Origin: Baylisascaris procyonis
Taxonomy: Eukaryota > Nematoda > Chromadorea > Rhabditida > Ascarididae
DNA: 64,000 nucleotides
NCBI GenBank assembly: GCA_037389465.1
Contig: JAZARR010000213.1
Coordinates: 2,966,001 to 3,030,000 of the forward strand
Reading direction: 5' to 3'
Shown here: positions 42,161 to 54,400 of the stretch, in pieces
How positions within the stretch are numbered: position 1 is the stretch's first letter
Layout: each line of letters starts with the position of its first letter
Notes under the pieces: generated by a model
The model's database searches: none
What the model saw: only the letters and a program-made list of their open reading frames with translations
Told to the model about the DNA's origin: nothing
Position numbers and translations under genes: made by a program

Positions 42161-45100
42161 TCACTTCGCTCTCGGACTCGTACTCAACAGGCTCGTAGCT
42201 GTCGAATAAGACCATCCTAGCCGCTTCTTTTGAGCCCATTTCAACATTCCACCAGTTAACCGGTATCCCTGCCAACCTGAAAACACTCGATTAATACCAC
42301 ACGGAAAGCACTTGAGAGCTCGCAGGATGAAATGCTTCGAAAAGCAAACGAAAAGCATGTGTGAATAACAATCCGCAATACATGCGGTGGTAATTCGCCA
42401 TATGCAAATGCTTGCTCATTTCACCCTCTATGAAATCGGTGAAGTTCGACCATTAACTACATCACTAAATTCGCAATATCTAAATTTCCGCATTGAAAAC
42501 TTAGAGATATGCCTGATACTATTTTCTAGATGAAATGGAAAATACAAGATGGAAAAAATGCAATTCTCTGAAAGAATGTTGTTTAAAAAGGTTCTTTACA
42601 CATCATCCCACTGATATTAAAAAAATAAATAAATAAGTAAATAAAGGACATCTTTTTAGCACCATTTAGAATGGCTTTCTTCAACTCTTCTACCTCGAAC
42701 GATGAACAATACCCTCCCTTGTGTAAGAGGCGATATATTTTAGAATTTAAAAATTCTTACTTCCAGTAATGACGTTCGTTTGGTAACCGAAACTGCCACT
42801 AACGAAGCCTCTGGCACCTGCAAAAAAAGTATTTGAGTGATGGAAATTTCATTCACCACAACACAATTCGTCTGAACTGTTTTAACTCGAATAATTGACA
42901 TGATTGAAACTTATTGCTCAATGCAACTTAGTGACAGCCGATGAAGCAGAAAATATCTCTTTCGAATTATCTTTAGCGTTGAAACGAAGAAAATTAGGCC
43001 ATTCACTACAGTCGATAAGAGAACTTGATATAGAAGTAAACAAGGCCCTCAAAAATTGTGCTAACTGCTAATCAAAAAATGATAGAATTAAAAACCCAAC
43101 AGCTCTCTCCCTCTTAGGTTTATTCTGTGATGAGCAGGAAAATAGTTGGAACATTAACGATATACTTGCCACGCACATCTAGTACACTGGTATGACAAAG
43201 ACAACTACAGATTGAAAAAACCACAGATTAGGGATCAACCTGCAAATGTAAATTATCTCAATCGCCTTCTTCATTCAGCTCTGCTCATCGTATGCAAGGC
43301 CGATTTTTTACGGGAAATATAATCGAAAAAAGCCTTTGATCTAAAACAAATGTTTCATAAGTATCCGCTAATTGAAAATATGCGTCATTCAAGCAAATGC
43401 GCTATCAAAAGTGTTAACTGTTTGGATAAAATATTTTCAATTCTTTTAACAAAAGTTTCCAAAATTTGAGTAAATTTCACGACCGACTTCAGATATGAAA
43501 CTTATATTCTCAGCTAAGAGCAAATTTCATGAAAGAAGGAGCTAATATACTCTCAACAGTATGAATTAAGATCACACCTTTTTCCATCGATGTCCATTCG
43601 CTTTGTCATTCTCCACAGCGTTCTTACCACTGCTACATTCTGATTCGGGCGTTTCATCGCTTCAACGATCCAGAGAATTTCGCTATTCTGAAATTTTGTG
43701 AGATATTTTATATTGCATTCCAGACTATTGTGACCCCATCCCTTAGGACAAAACAACGATCACGCTCTTGAACTCCACCTTCAAAACGATAAAGAAGTAA
43801 ATGAGCTAAGAGCTAAGTCTCTATTGTTTTGATTTCATCTATATTTTTACTGCCATCGAAATTCGATGTGATCGTTTTCGACAAAAATATTCCCACTACA
43901 ATAAACTTTTCATCGTGTGATCACCAAATAAAAGTGAACTTGAACATTAGAGTTTAATATAAATGAAGCCGTTAACTAGTAGTTCCAAGCGAAATGAACC
44001 GCACTTAGATCAACTTTAAAATTTCAAAGCTCGCTTTGGTAATGAGAAAGTTGCTCGCTTAATAAAGGCAACTTACGAAATGACTGAATAACTACAAATA
44101 GAATAGCATTCCTTTCAATGAAAAAAAAAAAGTTTCTGCCTAATAAAATACTGCCAGGATAAAGCTCTGCAGATTTTTTTAATAAAATCCATTACTCTTC
44201 TATCACTTTATAAACCAGAGAACGAAAAAACTTTAATAGGGCTCGATGTAAATAGACTAATGTAAAACTCTGACAATAAGTTCCCATAAGAACGAGAACC
44301 GCCATACGCCCTCCCTCTGTCCCGGTCCTACTACCTTCTCCGAAAGCCGCAAAACAACAGGTGGTAGCGCTCTCTTCCACATTTACTTGCGCAAGATACT
44401 CACATCCCTGCGGCATTTATTACCTTCACATATAGAAGGAGGTCTCTAAAATTTCTTTCTTGGCAATAAGCTCTAGAAAAAAGCTCAGGGAAAATTTGAA
44501 TGTACGCCCTAAAAAATTTGGTGATGAAAATTTTTAGTGAGAATTAAAATCTGCTGAGATGTATGTGATGAAGTAAAAATGGTATCCACATCTCAACTCT
44601 TATCCATAAACGCTTCGATCCTTTACCTCAACCCTACCTTCTACCCAATAAATAAGGAACACATTAAATAGACTGAAATCCTCGGTGATGATTGTTGAAA
44701 GTAGGAGGTGATAAAAACAGCAAGTGCTAACCTCTGATTGCATGAAGAGGCGAAGATGTCGACCCTCAAAAAATTTAAATAGTTCGACGATCACGTGTCC
44801 ATTGCTCATCAACGTAAGTTGCCGCAGCGAAGCAGAAGCACTCACATCACTGAAAAAAACAGAGCACGATTCGAGATAAAGGCATAATTTTGCACCATAA
44901 ATCAACTAAGTTGCAAACTATGACGTTGTGGAAACAGTTTCGTACCTTTCATTTATGAACTTGTAGATTCTCTACTCTGAAAAACTACGGAAGCATAAAA
45001 CCAATAAGTTTTTCTCACAACGAATGAAAATCGAAGCTCCAAGATTTAACTACTTTTTCTGCATTTCTAATTAAATATAAAATAAAAATAAAGGTAGCAA

Positions 45101-45992
45101 AAGTTTGATTTCTTGACTTCAACCAACACAAAATTATTCCAATCAAAGCAAAAGTCTAAAGTATTAAGTAGCTCCGAACTCGATATGAAATACGTCATTA
45201 AAATGAACATTAGACTCATAAAAGAAAACTAAAGCAACAGTATCGAACAATTCTAGCCTAGCAAAGCGTTTCCAAAAGTATTGTTTATGTCATGACGCAC
45301 AAAACACAAATGATTGGAAGAAGATTCGAGACTTGTAAAACAAGGATGATAAAGAAGATAATAAATCAAAATTGATGCGAAAGATAACTAATTAAACAGT
45401 CATTACGGATGAGATTATGCTTGAAAAAAAGAAAAAAACATGCGCAGAAGAAGCTCAAGAAAAGAGAGCGAAAACAGTTTCTTAAAATCTGCAAATATCT
45501 GTGGAAATGTTAAACGCTAGTGGAGAATGGTATTGACTATTGTGTAGCAAACATGGCGAAGAATTGTGCAGCAAATCACAAGCATATGTCTAGAAGAAAT
45601 CATATTCCAAATTCAAAGCGAACAAATCGCTTCCTTATCTAATTAGTGCCTTCACAATAACTTATGCTATATATTTTTGATATGTCAGCTTGTAGTGAGA
45701 TTACAAAAAATGAACGGATCTGGTTCAGAGAGAATAGGATTAATCAACGAGAGTTGCACCCCTCCCCAGTGCTCCCAAACAGAGGACCTTACGACAATGC
45801 ATGAATAAATAAGCGCTTTCTTCATATCTCGAAATGAAACACTACTTAGTTTCTCCAACCTAGCATAGGACCCTCGGTTGCCCATGAGGATTAGAAGCCA
45901 ATAAAAGAAGCAGACAGGAAGCAAAGACTACTTACTCTGGCAAAGAAGATTTTCCGTAAAAATTATACCGCTAGCTGGCTTATCAATGCCTT
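42161..45992 (-). pseudogene. 5'-truncated copy of the unrecognised duplicated gene
   Basis: Counterparts of the copy A exons are at 45936-45992, 45793-45872, 43578-43687, 42761-42817 (identical) and 42161-42276. The exon equivalent to 23141-23232 is absent because the duplication stops short of it. The 43578-43687 exon is one base shorter than its partner, shifting its phase. Another one-base difference falls in the exon-like piece near 44.77 kb, and a stop (TAA) appears in the counterpart of the open stretch near 21.95 kb. These point to a dead copy, though it is possible that copy A carries some of the changes. Confidence 0.45.
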
Positions 45993-46132
45993 CTATTCAT
46001 GGAAATTGCTTTTGGATTCTGCTGTTCACATATCACGGAAGTGATGAAGAAAAGAGTTATCTTTGACAACGACGAACAAAATATGGACGGAATATGCAAC
46101 AATAATTAAGAGCTAACCATTTAAAAAATGAT

Positions 46133-46231
46133 GTGACGACTGGGTGAAGCGAATAACAGAATTGGCACCACCGATTGGCAAAAGAAGTAGAGGCCGACCT
46201 GGGATGAGGTGGAGCGATTCTTTAAATATAC
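46133..46231 (+). mobile_element. RTE LINE 3' end running into a (TA)n array, copy 1
   Basis: The plus strand reads DDWVKRITELAPPIGKRS then RGRPGMRWSDSLN without a stop. This is the conserved C-terminal block of RTE reverse transcriptases (DxRW...GRPxxRW). The frame then runs into TTTAAATATA and the TA array at 46251. Confidence 0.7.
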
Positions 46232-46249
46232 ACATGTATATAATACACG

Positions 46250-47200
<951 letters not shown>

Positions 47201-47454
47201 ATAGTATAAAGAGAAGCTCAAGAAGACTCTAAGTGCGGAATTTCGTCATACGGTAGCCAGTGCTCAACAAATCGCTACGCTTCGTATGTTGTATGGGATG
47301 AAAACGTAGCGGCACAGTTGAAAGGGCTAAACAAGTCGTAATAAAACCTTATAATCCATATGAATTAACGAGATTTACAACTCTAGCTTGGACATACACG
47401 TATAATAATACTGTTATTTAGCAGAAGCATGATCGACATACATGGTTGCATAAT

Positions 47455-47535
47455 AGTTTTCATTTCTGACCATGTAATCCGCCGTGTAGCGAATGACGAT
47501 AGTTTATGCCGATGTTTCGCCTCTAAGAGAGGGAA
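47455..47535 (-). mobile_element. Penelope-like element 3' end fragment
   Basis: On the minus strand the segment with GGCGAAACATCGGCATAAAC and a following ATGGTC resembles the tails of the two larger fragments nearby (GCCGAAACCTCGGCATAAAG ... TATGGTCAC). It is too short to carry a domain. Confidence 0.4.
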
Positions 47536-47809
47536 ACTTACATGAAGGATCGTTTGCTGCGATATGTGACTCCTATAGAAGGGGCAAGGGGAAAGAACGG
47601 CATCGTGCACTTAAGGTCAGCATAAACATATTAAAGTCCGGGAAGAAAGATGTGGAGCACATATTCAGGCCCGGAATCATATAGTTCCAATCCAGACGAT
47701 CTTTTCAATTTTTGCATTTCATATTCGACCAAAAACAAAACAGCCGAACAATTATTTTAGTTCTTCTGTGTCGGATGTGGATTTTGATGTGCGTTTTTAT
47801 CCTACTCAT

Positions 47810-48380
47810 ATCTAAACTGATGGTGTGATAGTTAATATTTGTGACCATACAACAAGTCTAGTAGAGATGGAATAATCCTTTATGCCGAGGTTTCGGCTCT
47901 CTGGGCCATAATAATAGCACACCAAGTTGAAAATCATCATCTAAACATCCTTTGTCACGTTTCATAGAATTATGATAGCTGCCGCTTTTATGCAAAGAAA
48001 AGAAAGGAAGTAAAGAAAAAGATGAACTCAAGGTCGCGAGACGGAAGGTTGGTGCCGGTGGGTGAGTCGGCCAACCGTTAGTCGTTAGTTTGAGCGAGTT
48101 TATGAGGTGAGCTTCAGTGGTCTTGCGGATTAGTGTGAATTCGTGGTGAACAGGTAATTTGAAAGCAATGTTAGCCTGAAGATTGTGGAATTTCGTAACG
48201 TGCTTTGCCACTGGACATGCATTGTGCGATCGCGGGAGTGGTGATGCATGCTAAGCATAAGATCTGTAGTGTGCTCGTGCAGAAAAGGTCAGTTTCGCAG
48301 ATATAGGTGGACTCACACTCGGAGCAACGAACAGAATGAACAACATTTCTCATGCAGCAGTCACTTGGATTGTTCATGCC
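47810..48380 (-). mobile_element. Penelope-like element fragment, GIY-YIG region (left arm)
   Basis: The minus strand translates as NNPSDCCMRNVVHSVRCS then ECESTYICETDLFC, matching the Cys-rich start of the GIY-YIG endonuclease domain of Penelope-like retroelements (CxxxVVYxIxCxxCxxxYIGET). The G of YIGE is C here. A frame change near 48.2 kb leads into the C-terminal part (AKHVTKFHNLQANIAFKL). The tail ends near GTATGGTCACAAATATTAAC. It is inverted relative to the right arm. Confidence 0.6.
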
Positions 48381-48439
48381 TATTTCCCTCAGCTGTTAAT
48401 CAGTATCTAACCTACACTCCCCGACGCCAACATCTGCTG

Positions 48440-49262
48440 CCCCGATGTAAAAGACGCGGCGCTAACCCTCAATTTACTACGGACGCTACGAATTGTAAAT
48501 GGCTCCCATTTGTACACTTGTTATATCGATGATACGTTGGTTATCTAAATCTTCTAATCACTTCTGACATCTGCCTGACACCCTCAGTAATGCTGACACT
48601 GTCTCATATACGACTGAAAACCCCTGCTGAACACCTCGCCTTCGTCAACACCTATGTTTTCCGTCCCTCAATCTAGACCACAGAAGCGTGGAAACCTCTC
48701 TTCGCCGTGCCCAGCCTATTCTTCTCGTCAACGGTCGCTTTCCTTATTTTCCATCCGGGTCCAAGCCCTCTCCATCCCCTACGCAAGTGAGAATTTTTGC
48801 GGACGAGCCCTTCTTCTCCTGAATAAAAATCGCATCTCAACTAAACTAAGCGCCACAACACCTCTCACACTCCGGCAAGTTCTCGCCCGCTAGCGATTAT
48901 ATGGTCGCCCATGCTACAACCTTTCTAAGAGTATTATATGTCCTACGAACAATATACATGACTGCTGCATGAAAAATGTTTATTCTGCTCGTTGCTACGC
49001 ATGTGAATACATCTATATCGGTGAAACCTTCTGTCTCGCGGTCCCTGAATTCATTGTTTTCTTCTTTTTTCTTTTTTCGCTTGCATAAATGCGGTAATTT
49101 TCATAATTATATGAAATATGGCGAAATGCGCTTACATGATGACTTTCAGGTTCATGTGCTACGACTATGGCTTAAAGACCGAAACGTCAGCACGGCGTAT
49201 TACTCCATCTCTACTCGACTAATTATATGGTCACGAATATAAACTACCACACGATCAGTTTA
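48440..49262 (+). mobile_element. Penelope-like element fragment, RT end plus GIY-YIG (right arm)
   Basis: The plus strand shows a WLPF block (ATNCKWLPFVHLLY) typical of the end of the Penelope RT domain. After several frame breaks it shows NNIHDCCMKNVYSARCYAC and EYIYIGETF, the GIY-YIG start with an intact YIGET. It ends with a tail (DDFQVHVLRLWLKDRNVS, then ATATGGTCACGAATATAAAC) that aligns with the left arm. Stops and frameshifts show it is inactive. The 5' end is missing. Confidence 0.62.
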
Positions 49263-49569
49263 AACATAAAGTGGAAAAAATACACACCAAAAATGCACAG
49301 CCGATATAGAAAAGGTAAAACAATTTTTTTTGCTTACTTTGTTCGCGCGCTAAAATGAAATGCACAAATTGAAAAGATCGAACGGACGGGATGGATCATG
49401 CAAATTCCTACCGCTCGTCAATTTTCCTGTCAAAAATTCCAAGCGTGCTCATTTCTAAGCGGTCACCAAATTAATCTAGATGACCGTCTTCATGGCTAAA
49501 CAGGTTCAACATAAAACAAACATAGTTACGTTAGCCAATCATTAACACACCAATAGAAAGCTAGTTCGC

Positions 49570-50028
49570 CTAAGCAATATTTTCAGAGCATTTTCTAATC
49601 CAATAGTACAGCGAGAAATTTTCCAACCCAAACTTCACTCCTAACTGATGAAAGTTTGTAACTGATGAAACAACTGACCTTTCCATGGAGCATAAAAGCA
49701 AAACCGAAACTGTCGAAATTGTCGCGCTCGTAGTTTCTTGTAATCCATAAGAAAGCCATCGTCCATTCGCCTTCTCTTCGGCCTCCACTGACGAACGATC
49801 CTTCTGAGGGGCTGGACGTGGCCAAGGGGTATCAAACAATATACATGTGAACAGATTACAAAACAAAAATGCGCTCGTTTGCAATTTCCTCACCTTCCAA
49901 CAAACCTGCTTGTCGTTGATTTCGTTCGAATCCTCCTTTGGCAGCGTCACATTGGCCCAAAACCCAGAGTCCAAACGAGTTTTGACCGCGTCTACACAGT
50001 AGTCCCGACAAGGTATCCTATACGTCAT
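49570..50028 (-). CDS. Candidate small gene, three exons (unrecognised)
   Basis: A first exon at 49894-50028 begins ATG and reads MTYRIPCRDYCVDAVKTRL..., ending at an AAG/GTGAGG donor. A second open stretch ends at 49679 before GTCAGT. A third, after the acceptor TTTCATCAG, reads LGVKFGLENFSLYYWIRK to a TAG at about 49570. Exons two and three agree in one frame (FDSFGFAFMLHGK joined to LGVKF), but the phase of exon one does not match it, so one border is wrong or the pieces are unrelated. No domain recognised. Confidence 0.3.
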   Translation of the reverse strand: MTYRIPCRDYCVDAVKTRLDSGFWANVTLPKEDSNEINDKQVCWKVRKLQTSAFLFCNLFTCILFDTPWPRPAPQKDRSSVEAEEKANGRWLSYGLQETTSATISTVSVLLLCSMERSVVSSVTNFHQLGVKFGLENFSLYYWIRKCSENIA

Positions 50029-50358
50029 GGAATATATTTAGGTTGGTATCTAAAGCATAAGGAGATGTTTACTTTTCGCTTTGTATTCAAAGCAATGAAG
50101 GTGGAAATGAACACATGCTTAAGTAAGCAAAAATCCAAATTATTTATTGCTCATGTACTAGTGTGCGCATCGCTGAGGCATTCTTAGGAAAATTATTAGC
50201 GCTATTAACCGGTAGCCTATTCAATTCACGTTCCCTAGCCAACCTCCTTGCTTACTAAGAAATGAACCCGAAATAGACGCTACTTTTAGTATATTATAAA
50301 GAGACAGCTTGCATCTAAACCAGATCAAAACACTCAGGCGCTCAAACGAAGTTTTAAC

Positions 50359-51362
50359 GTGTATCTTATTGGCAGTGGACTGAAGACTTTTCTTGTGTCA
50401 TTTGCACTGATATTTTTTTTGGCCTCACTAAACAGCGGTAGCGCAATAGTGATACCATTGCACATGACTCAGCTGTTCATTTCTTCAATGGTACCGTTGA
50501 GCGAACATAGCAATGCAAAAGCATGCTGCAGTATTCTGCTCATCTATGATCAGTGCGAAAGCGCAATCGCACGAATACATTGGAGGAGCTATTTCATGGC
50601 TCAGGGACTATAAAACAGACAAAAATTGTTTTGCTAGCATGAAAGTAGAGCCGCCTGTTTCTCTACCGACAATTTTGTAAAAGCAGCTCTAGGCGGCTTT
50701 TGCAAGTCTTGCACGATTGTGTTTTTTCTGACCAGAAGGACGCAAAATGTTGAAAACAAGCGCACGGGACAAATGGACGTGCAAGTAAACCACAATAAAA
50801 ACGCTTCTACGAAGCGTATGGCTGCTGCATCGCTCCATTCGCGAGAAAATGAGCGCATCAATTCAGTTATTTCTCATAATGTTATGTTTGCCCCTGATAA
50901 CCATCCAAACTACAACCCTGGCACAGAAGACAGCAGCCGAAAACCTCACAAAGTGTGCAGAACTTCTTCTATGCCCCATCCAAATCTGTTCTAGCATGTC
51001 TTAACAGTCTTAGCAGTAAGTGTCCAATGAGTCTTGCATGCAGTGGATAACGGCAATAGGCGGCTAACATCGTGTGTAAAATGTATCAAAAACCTGCGGG
51101 AGCCAAAGAAATCGAAGATGGAAGGGACGCAACCGGTGTGGCAACGATGACGAAAACCGGAACCGCGAGCACCGAGTCCATTTGATGATCGACCAAAAGC
51201 ACTGCTCGAGAAGAACCATGACGCAGTGCGGCGAGCAGGTGATGGCGGCTGCAATGAGGTCCATAATGACGCATGTTTATAATAACACCATCGTTTCGGA
51301 AGCAGAACAAGCAGAAAATGTAGATAATACCGCAAAACTGCGTCATCAATGCCAGCGATGAA
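50359..51362 (+). other. Cluster of long plus-strand open frames (unassigned)
   Basis: Three stretches are open for 84, 91 and about 94 codons (50359-50613, 50719-50994 and about 51080-51361). The first has a hydrophobic segment (TFLVSFALIFFLASL). The second is polar (NHNKNASTKRMAAASLHSR). The third is charged (GNDDENRNREHRVHLMIDQK). They lie in two different frames with no clear splice sites between them. The interval is less AT-rich than its surroundings, which by itself lengthens open frames. It could be a decayed retroelement. Confidence 0.25.
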
Positions 51363-51423
51363 AATTTGCTGATAACGACAGCAAATAAATTAAAAAAGAA
51401 ATAAGCTAAGTTTCCTTACCTCG

Positions 51424-54400
51424 CTAAGGCAGGCGTAGCCGATGTTCGTTCGCTATCTCCGCCATCAACTCGGGCTCATCCATTTTAAAGCGCTTCAGGT
51501 AAGCGGCACAGACGTCCGCCCTACGCGCTTCCTCGGTGTCGTAGTGCCGCTTCCTTCCAGGAACGGGCGGCTGCGGCTCCACTTCCATTGTGTCCTCCGC
51601 CTGATCTGCATCTGAAAATGCGTTTCATGTTCAAGTTACTGCTGAAATCGTTTCCAGTACCATTGGGATGATAAAGAAGCAAGAAAAACGCCAATAAACG
51701 AGCAGAGATCCAAAGCCCTGCCAAAATAACACGATCCGCTAGATGGAAGGAATGACCAAAAAATAGATGAGGGTGATGGCTGCTGTTCAACATTCTGCTG
51801 GCACATAAATCACCGCATGAAAGAAAGACAGAAGCAAGGAAAATACATCGCGTTGCGAAAACGCTTGATGTCACACAAATAACTTCATTAGAACTCTCAT
51901 TCCTCGGAAGCAAATGGAAGTAGTTTATTTAAAGGAACTCAATTGCAAGATATGAATATTTAAAAACGACAAATTGGATAAAGATTGACTATAAAAAAGC
52001 TGACCAGGCGCAAGGATGTGGCTGGTGTTTCTCCCCAGGTTGTCCAGCCAAGCGACGTGTGCGTGCCTCTGCCGGACCGTGGCCTTCGACGCGCCGACAC
52101 AGCGCTCTTTTTTGTGCGCTGTGATGAAGGCCTGGAATAAAAAATACAGAAAACTTCACTTATCGCAAGCGTAACTGGTTACGATGTGCCAAAGATCCCC
52201 GACCCACTGCACTTAAGCAAATAAATAATATGTGCAAAACAAGATCTAATAAACTTTCTATTAGCTATCAAAGTTAATGAAGAGCAGTGATTCCCACACG
52301 TATCACTACTACTGAATAGGAACGATTCGAAATCCTTTTATGTGAATCTTCTCAGCGCTGTTCTACAATTTGATGAGAATAAATGGAAACGCATTTGAAT
52401 TCCATTTCACTCCGTTTCCTCTCAAGCGTGCGAACATTCATGGAGGAAAAAAATGCAATGAAAAAAACCATGTCTGCATGGCTTACCTTGACGCCCACCG
52501 CGTCCGCCTCTGGTGGCACGATAATGTGGTGGCCACATGTCCCACAGAACGCTGAAAGCATACAAAATAAACATATCATTTTGTAAATTATAAATAATCA
52601 TTACAAAGGAAGCAGCAAATTGAGTTCTTGCCTGCAAAAAGTCTAGGATTTCAATCCATTCGCAAACAGTTATCATCGCCGTGAAACAACGGTTACCACT
52701 GAACATCGACCTGACGGTCGTCAATCTGTTCTTGTTCACAAGAAGAAAACATCAGTAGCATTATATTTACGAACGAAATCTCACACATCAGCTTAGTAAA
52801 ATAAGAAAAAAGAAATCGAAAAACACCGTAAAAATGTAGAAAGCAAAAGAAATTCTCTTACCGTCCTGAAGGTGGGACCGAGCGAGGGCCACGTGCTTTC
52901 TCCAGGCGCCGACCGTCTCGAATTCCCGGTCGGGAGCGCCGCAATGTGCCAAATTGCACACTAGAAAATAAAGTTGGGTATTCAAACATGTTACTTCGAT
53001 AAAAGTGAATGCTCTATTCATCATTGGGCAAAATACTCATCAATCTTCTGTTACCTATTAAGATACATGCTTTTAACGCAGCACAAAAAATTCAGCGAAA
53101 TTGTTTCTCATTTCGCACGGATCATCACTATCACATAAGCATAGTTCATTTCACTGAAACGATTATCAACTTGCAAATTCTTCACCGTTGCATACGAAAC
53201 GCAACATCAGGCAAAATCAAGTAATACTAATGTTCACAACTGCAGATTTCCTTCTGCTGATTAAAAGCCTTCGGCTGAGAATGTAGCAGCATCTGCAACG
53301 AGCAACCATTTCCGCACCCCGATCATTTATAACCGATTGCCTCCTTTCAGGAGAGAGGATACGTCATGTACAGCGTCAGAGAGCTTGAAACACAAATTTT
53401 TGAGAGGTATAACTAGAAAAGAAGTTGGAATACTTACATATTTTATTGCGGCGCAAAATATAGGCCGGCGCCTGGGGTGCCACCAGTTCTGCGGCCATGT
53501 GGGCCGGCAGAGCGCTGATATCAGCCGGCGAGAATTCCGGCTGCCTTTTCGGCACTCTCCTGCGAGGCCCGCGCTCCGCCGGCCCATTTGCTCCAGGTCT
53601 TGGGCGGCTGTAATTACATATAAGTTAGGAAGATCGTTGAATATGTGCCCAAGAAACTAGGGCCTTCGTCTCACTCATGAGAATCTTATTTATATTTTCA
53701 TACGCTATTACATATTTCCTTGCAAATGCACATAATTGCGACGTGACGTCTGCGTAAATTTGTGCCTGTTTGTCTGACCGTTTGCCGAATTCAGTGGGAG
53801 CCACTGAAGCTAGAGCTACACAATTTGATTGCTACGATGTAATTCGTGACGAGACTTGTTAGACTACTATTCAATGCCAGCCGCTTTAAAACCGGAACAT
53901 GTTCCTCAGCACTGCTACAATATCGGATCGAAATACCATTCACACAGCGAGCAATTACTGTCATTTCTTAAAATGCAAATGTTGTCGATCTAGGACTCTT
54001 CTGCAGGTTCCACGCGCATAGATAGTACACAAAAATTTAAAGTATATGTATCAGCATCTACTAAACCTGCATTTTACAAATTTCATGTACTACGAAGGTA
54101 ATAAATGAGGAAAGAGTTCCTTACAGCATTTCCCGATATCGGGCCGCCAGAGCCTCTTGCCATCTCGCTCTCTCGGCGCCGTCGTCTTCTGGGACGGCCT
54201 CACTTGGCTCCCCTCGCTCCTCGTCGTATTCGCCTGCGGCTACATTCTCTTCTGCCGCATCTTGTTCGGTCTCATCGCCGCTTCGGTTCTGCGGCGACGC
54301 ACTGATCTCCTCATGGCGAGGGGATGCCTCCGTCTCACGCACCGCTTCTCCCGGCTCTCGCACCACCGGGAACACAGCCATCGAGACAAACTCGCCCACG

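Larger units (their letters stand above)
40167..46129. repeat. Segmental duplication, copy B (about 6 kb)
   Basis: Direct copy of 17102-23132 with scattered substitutions and indels (for example a loss of about 45 bases near 43.70-43.73 kb relative to 20.65-20.71 kb). The right edge meets an RTE LINE end at 46133. The left edge meets the Cys-rich exon at 39784-40145. Confidence 0.93.
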
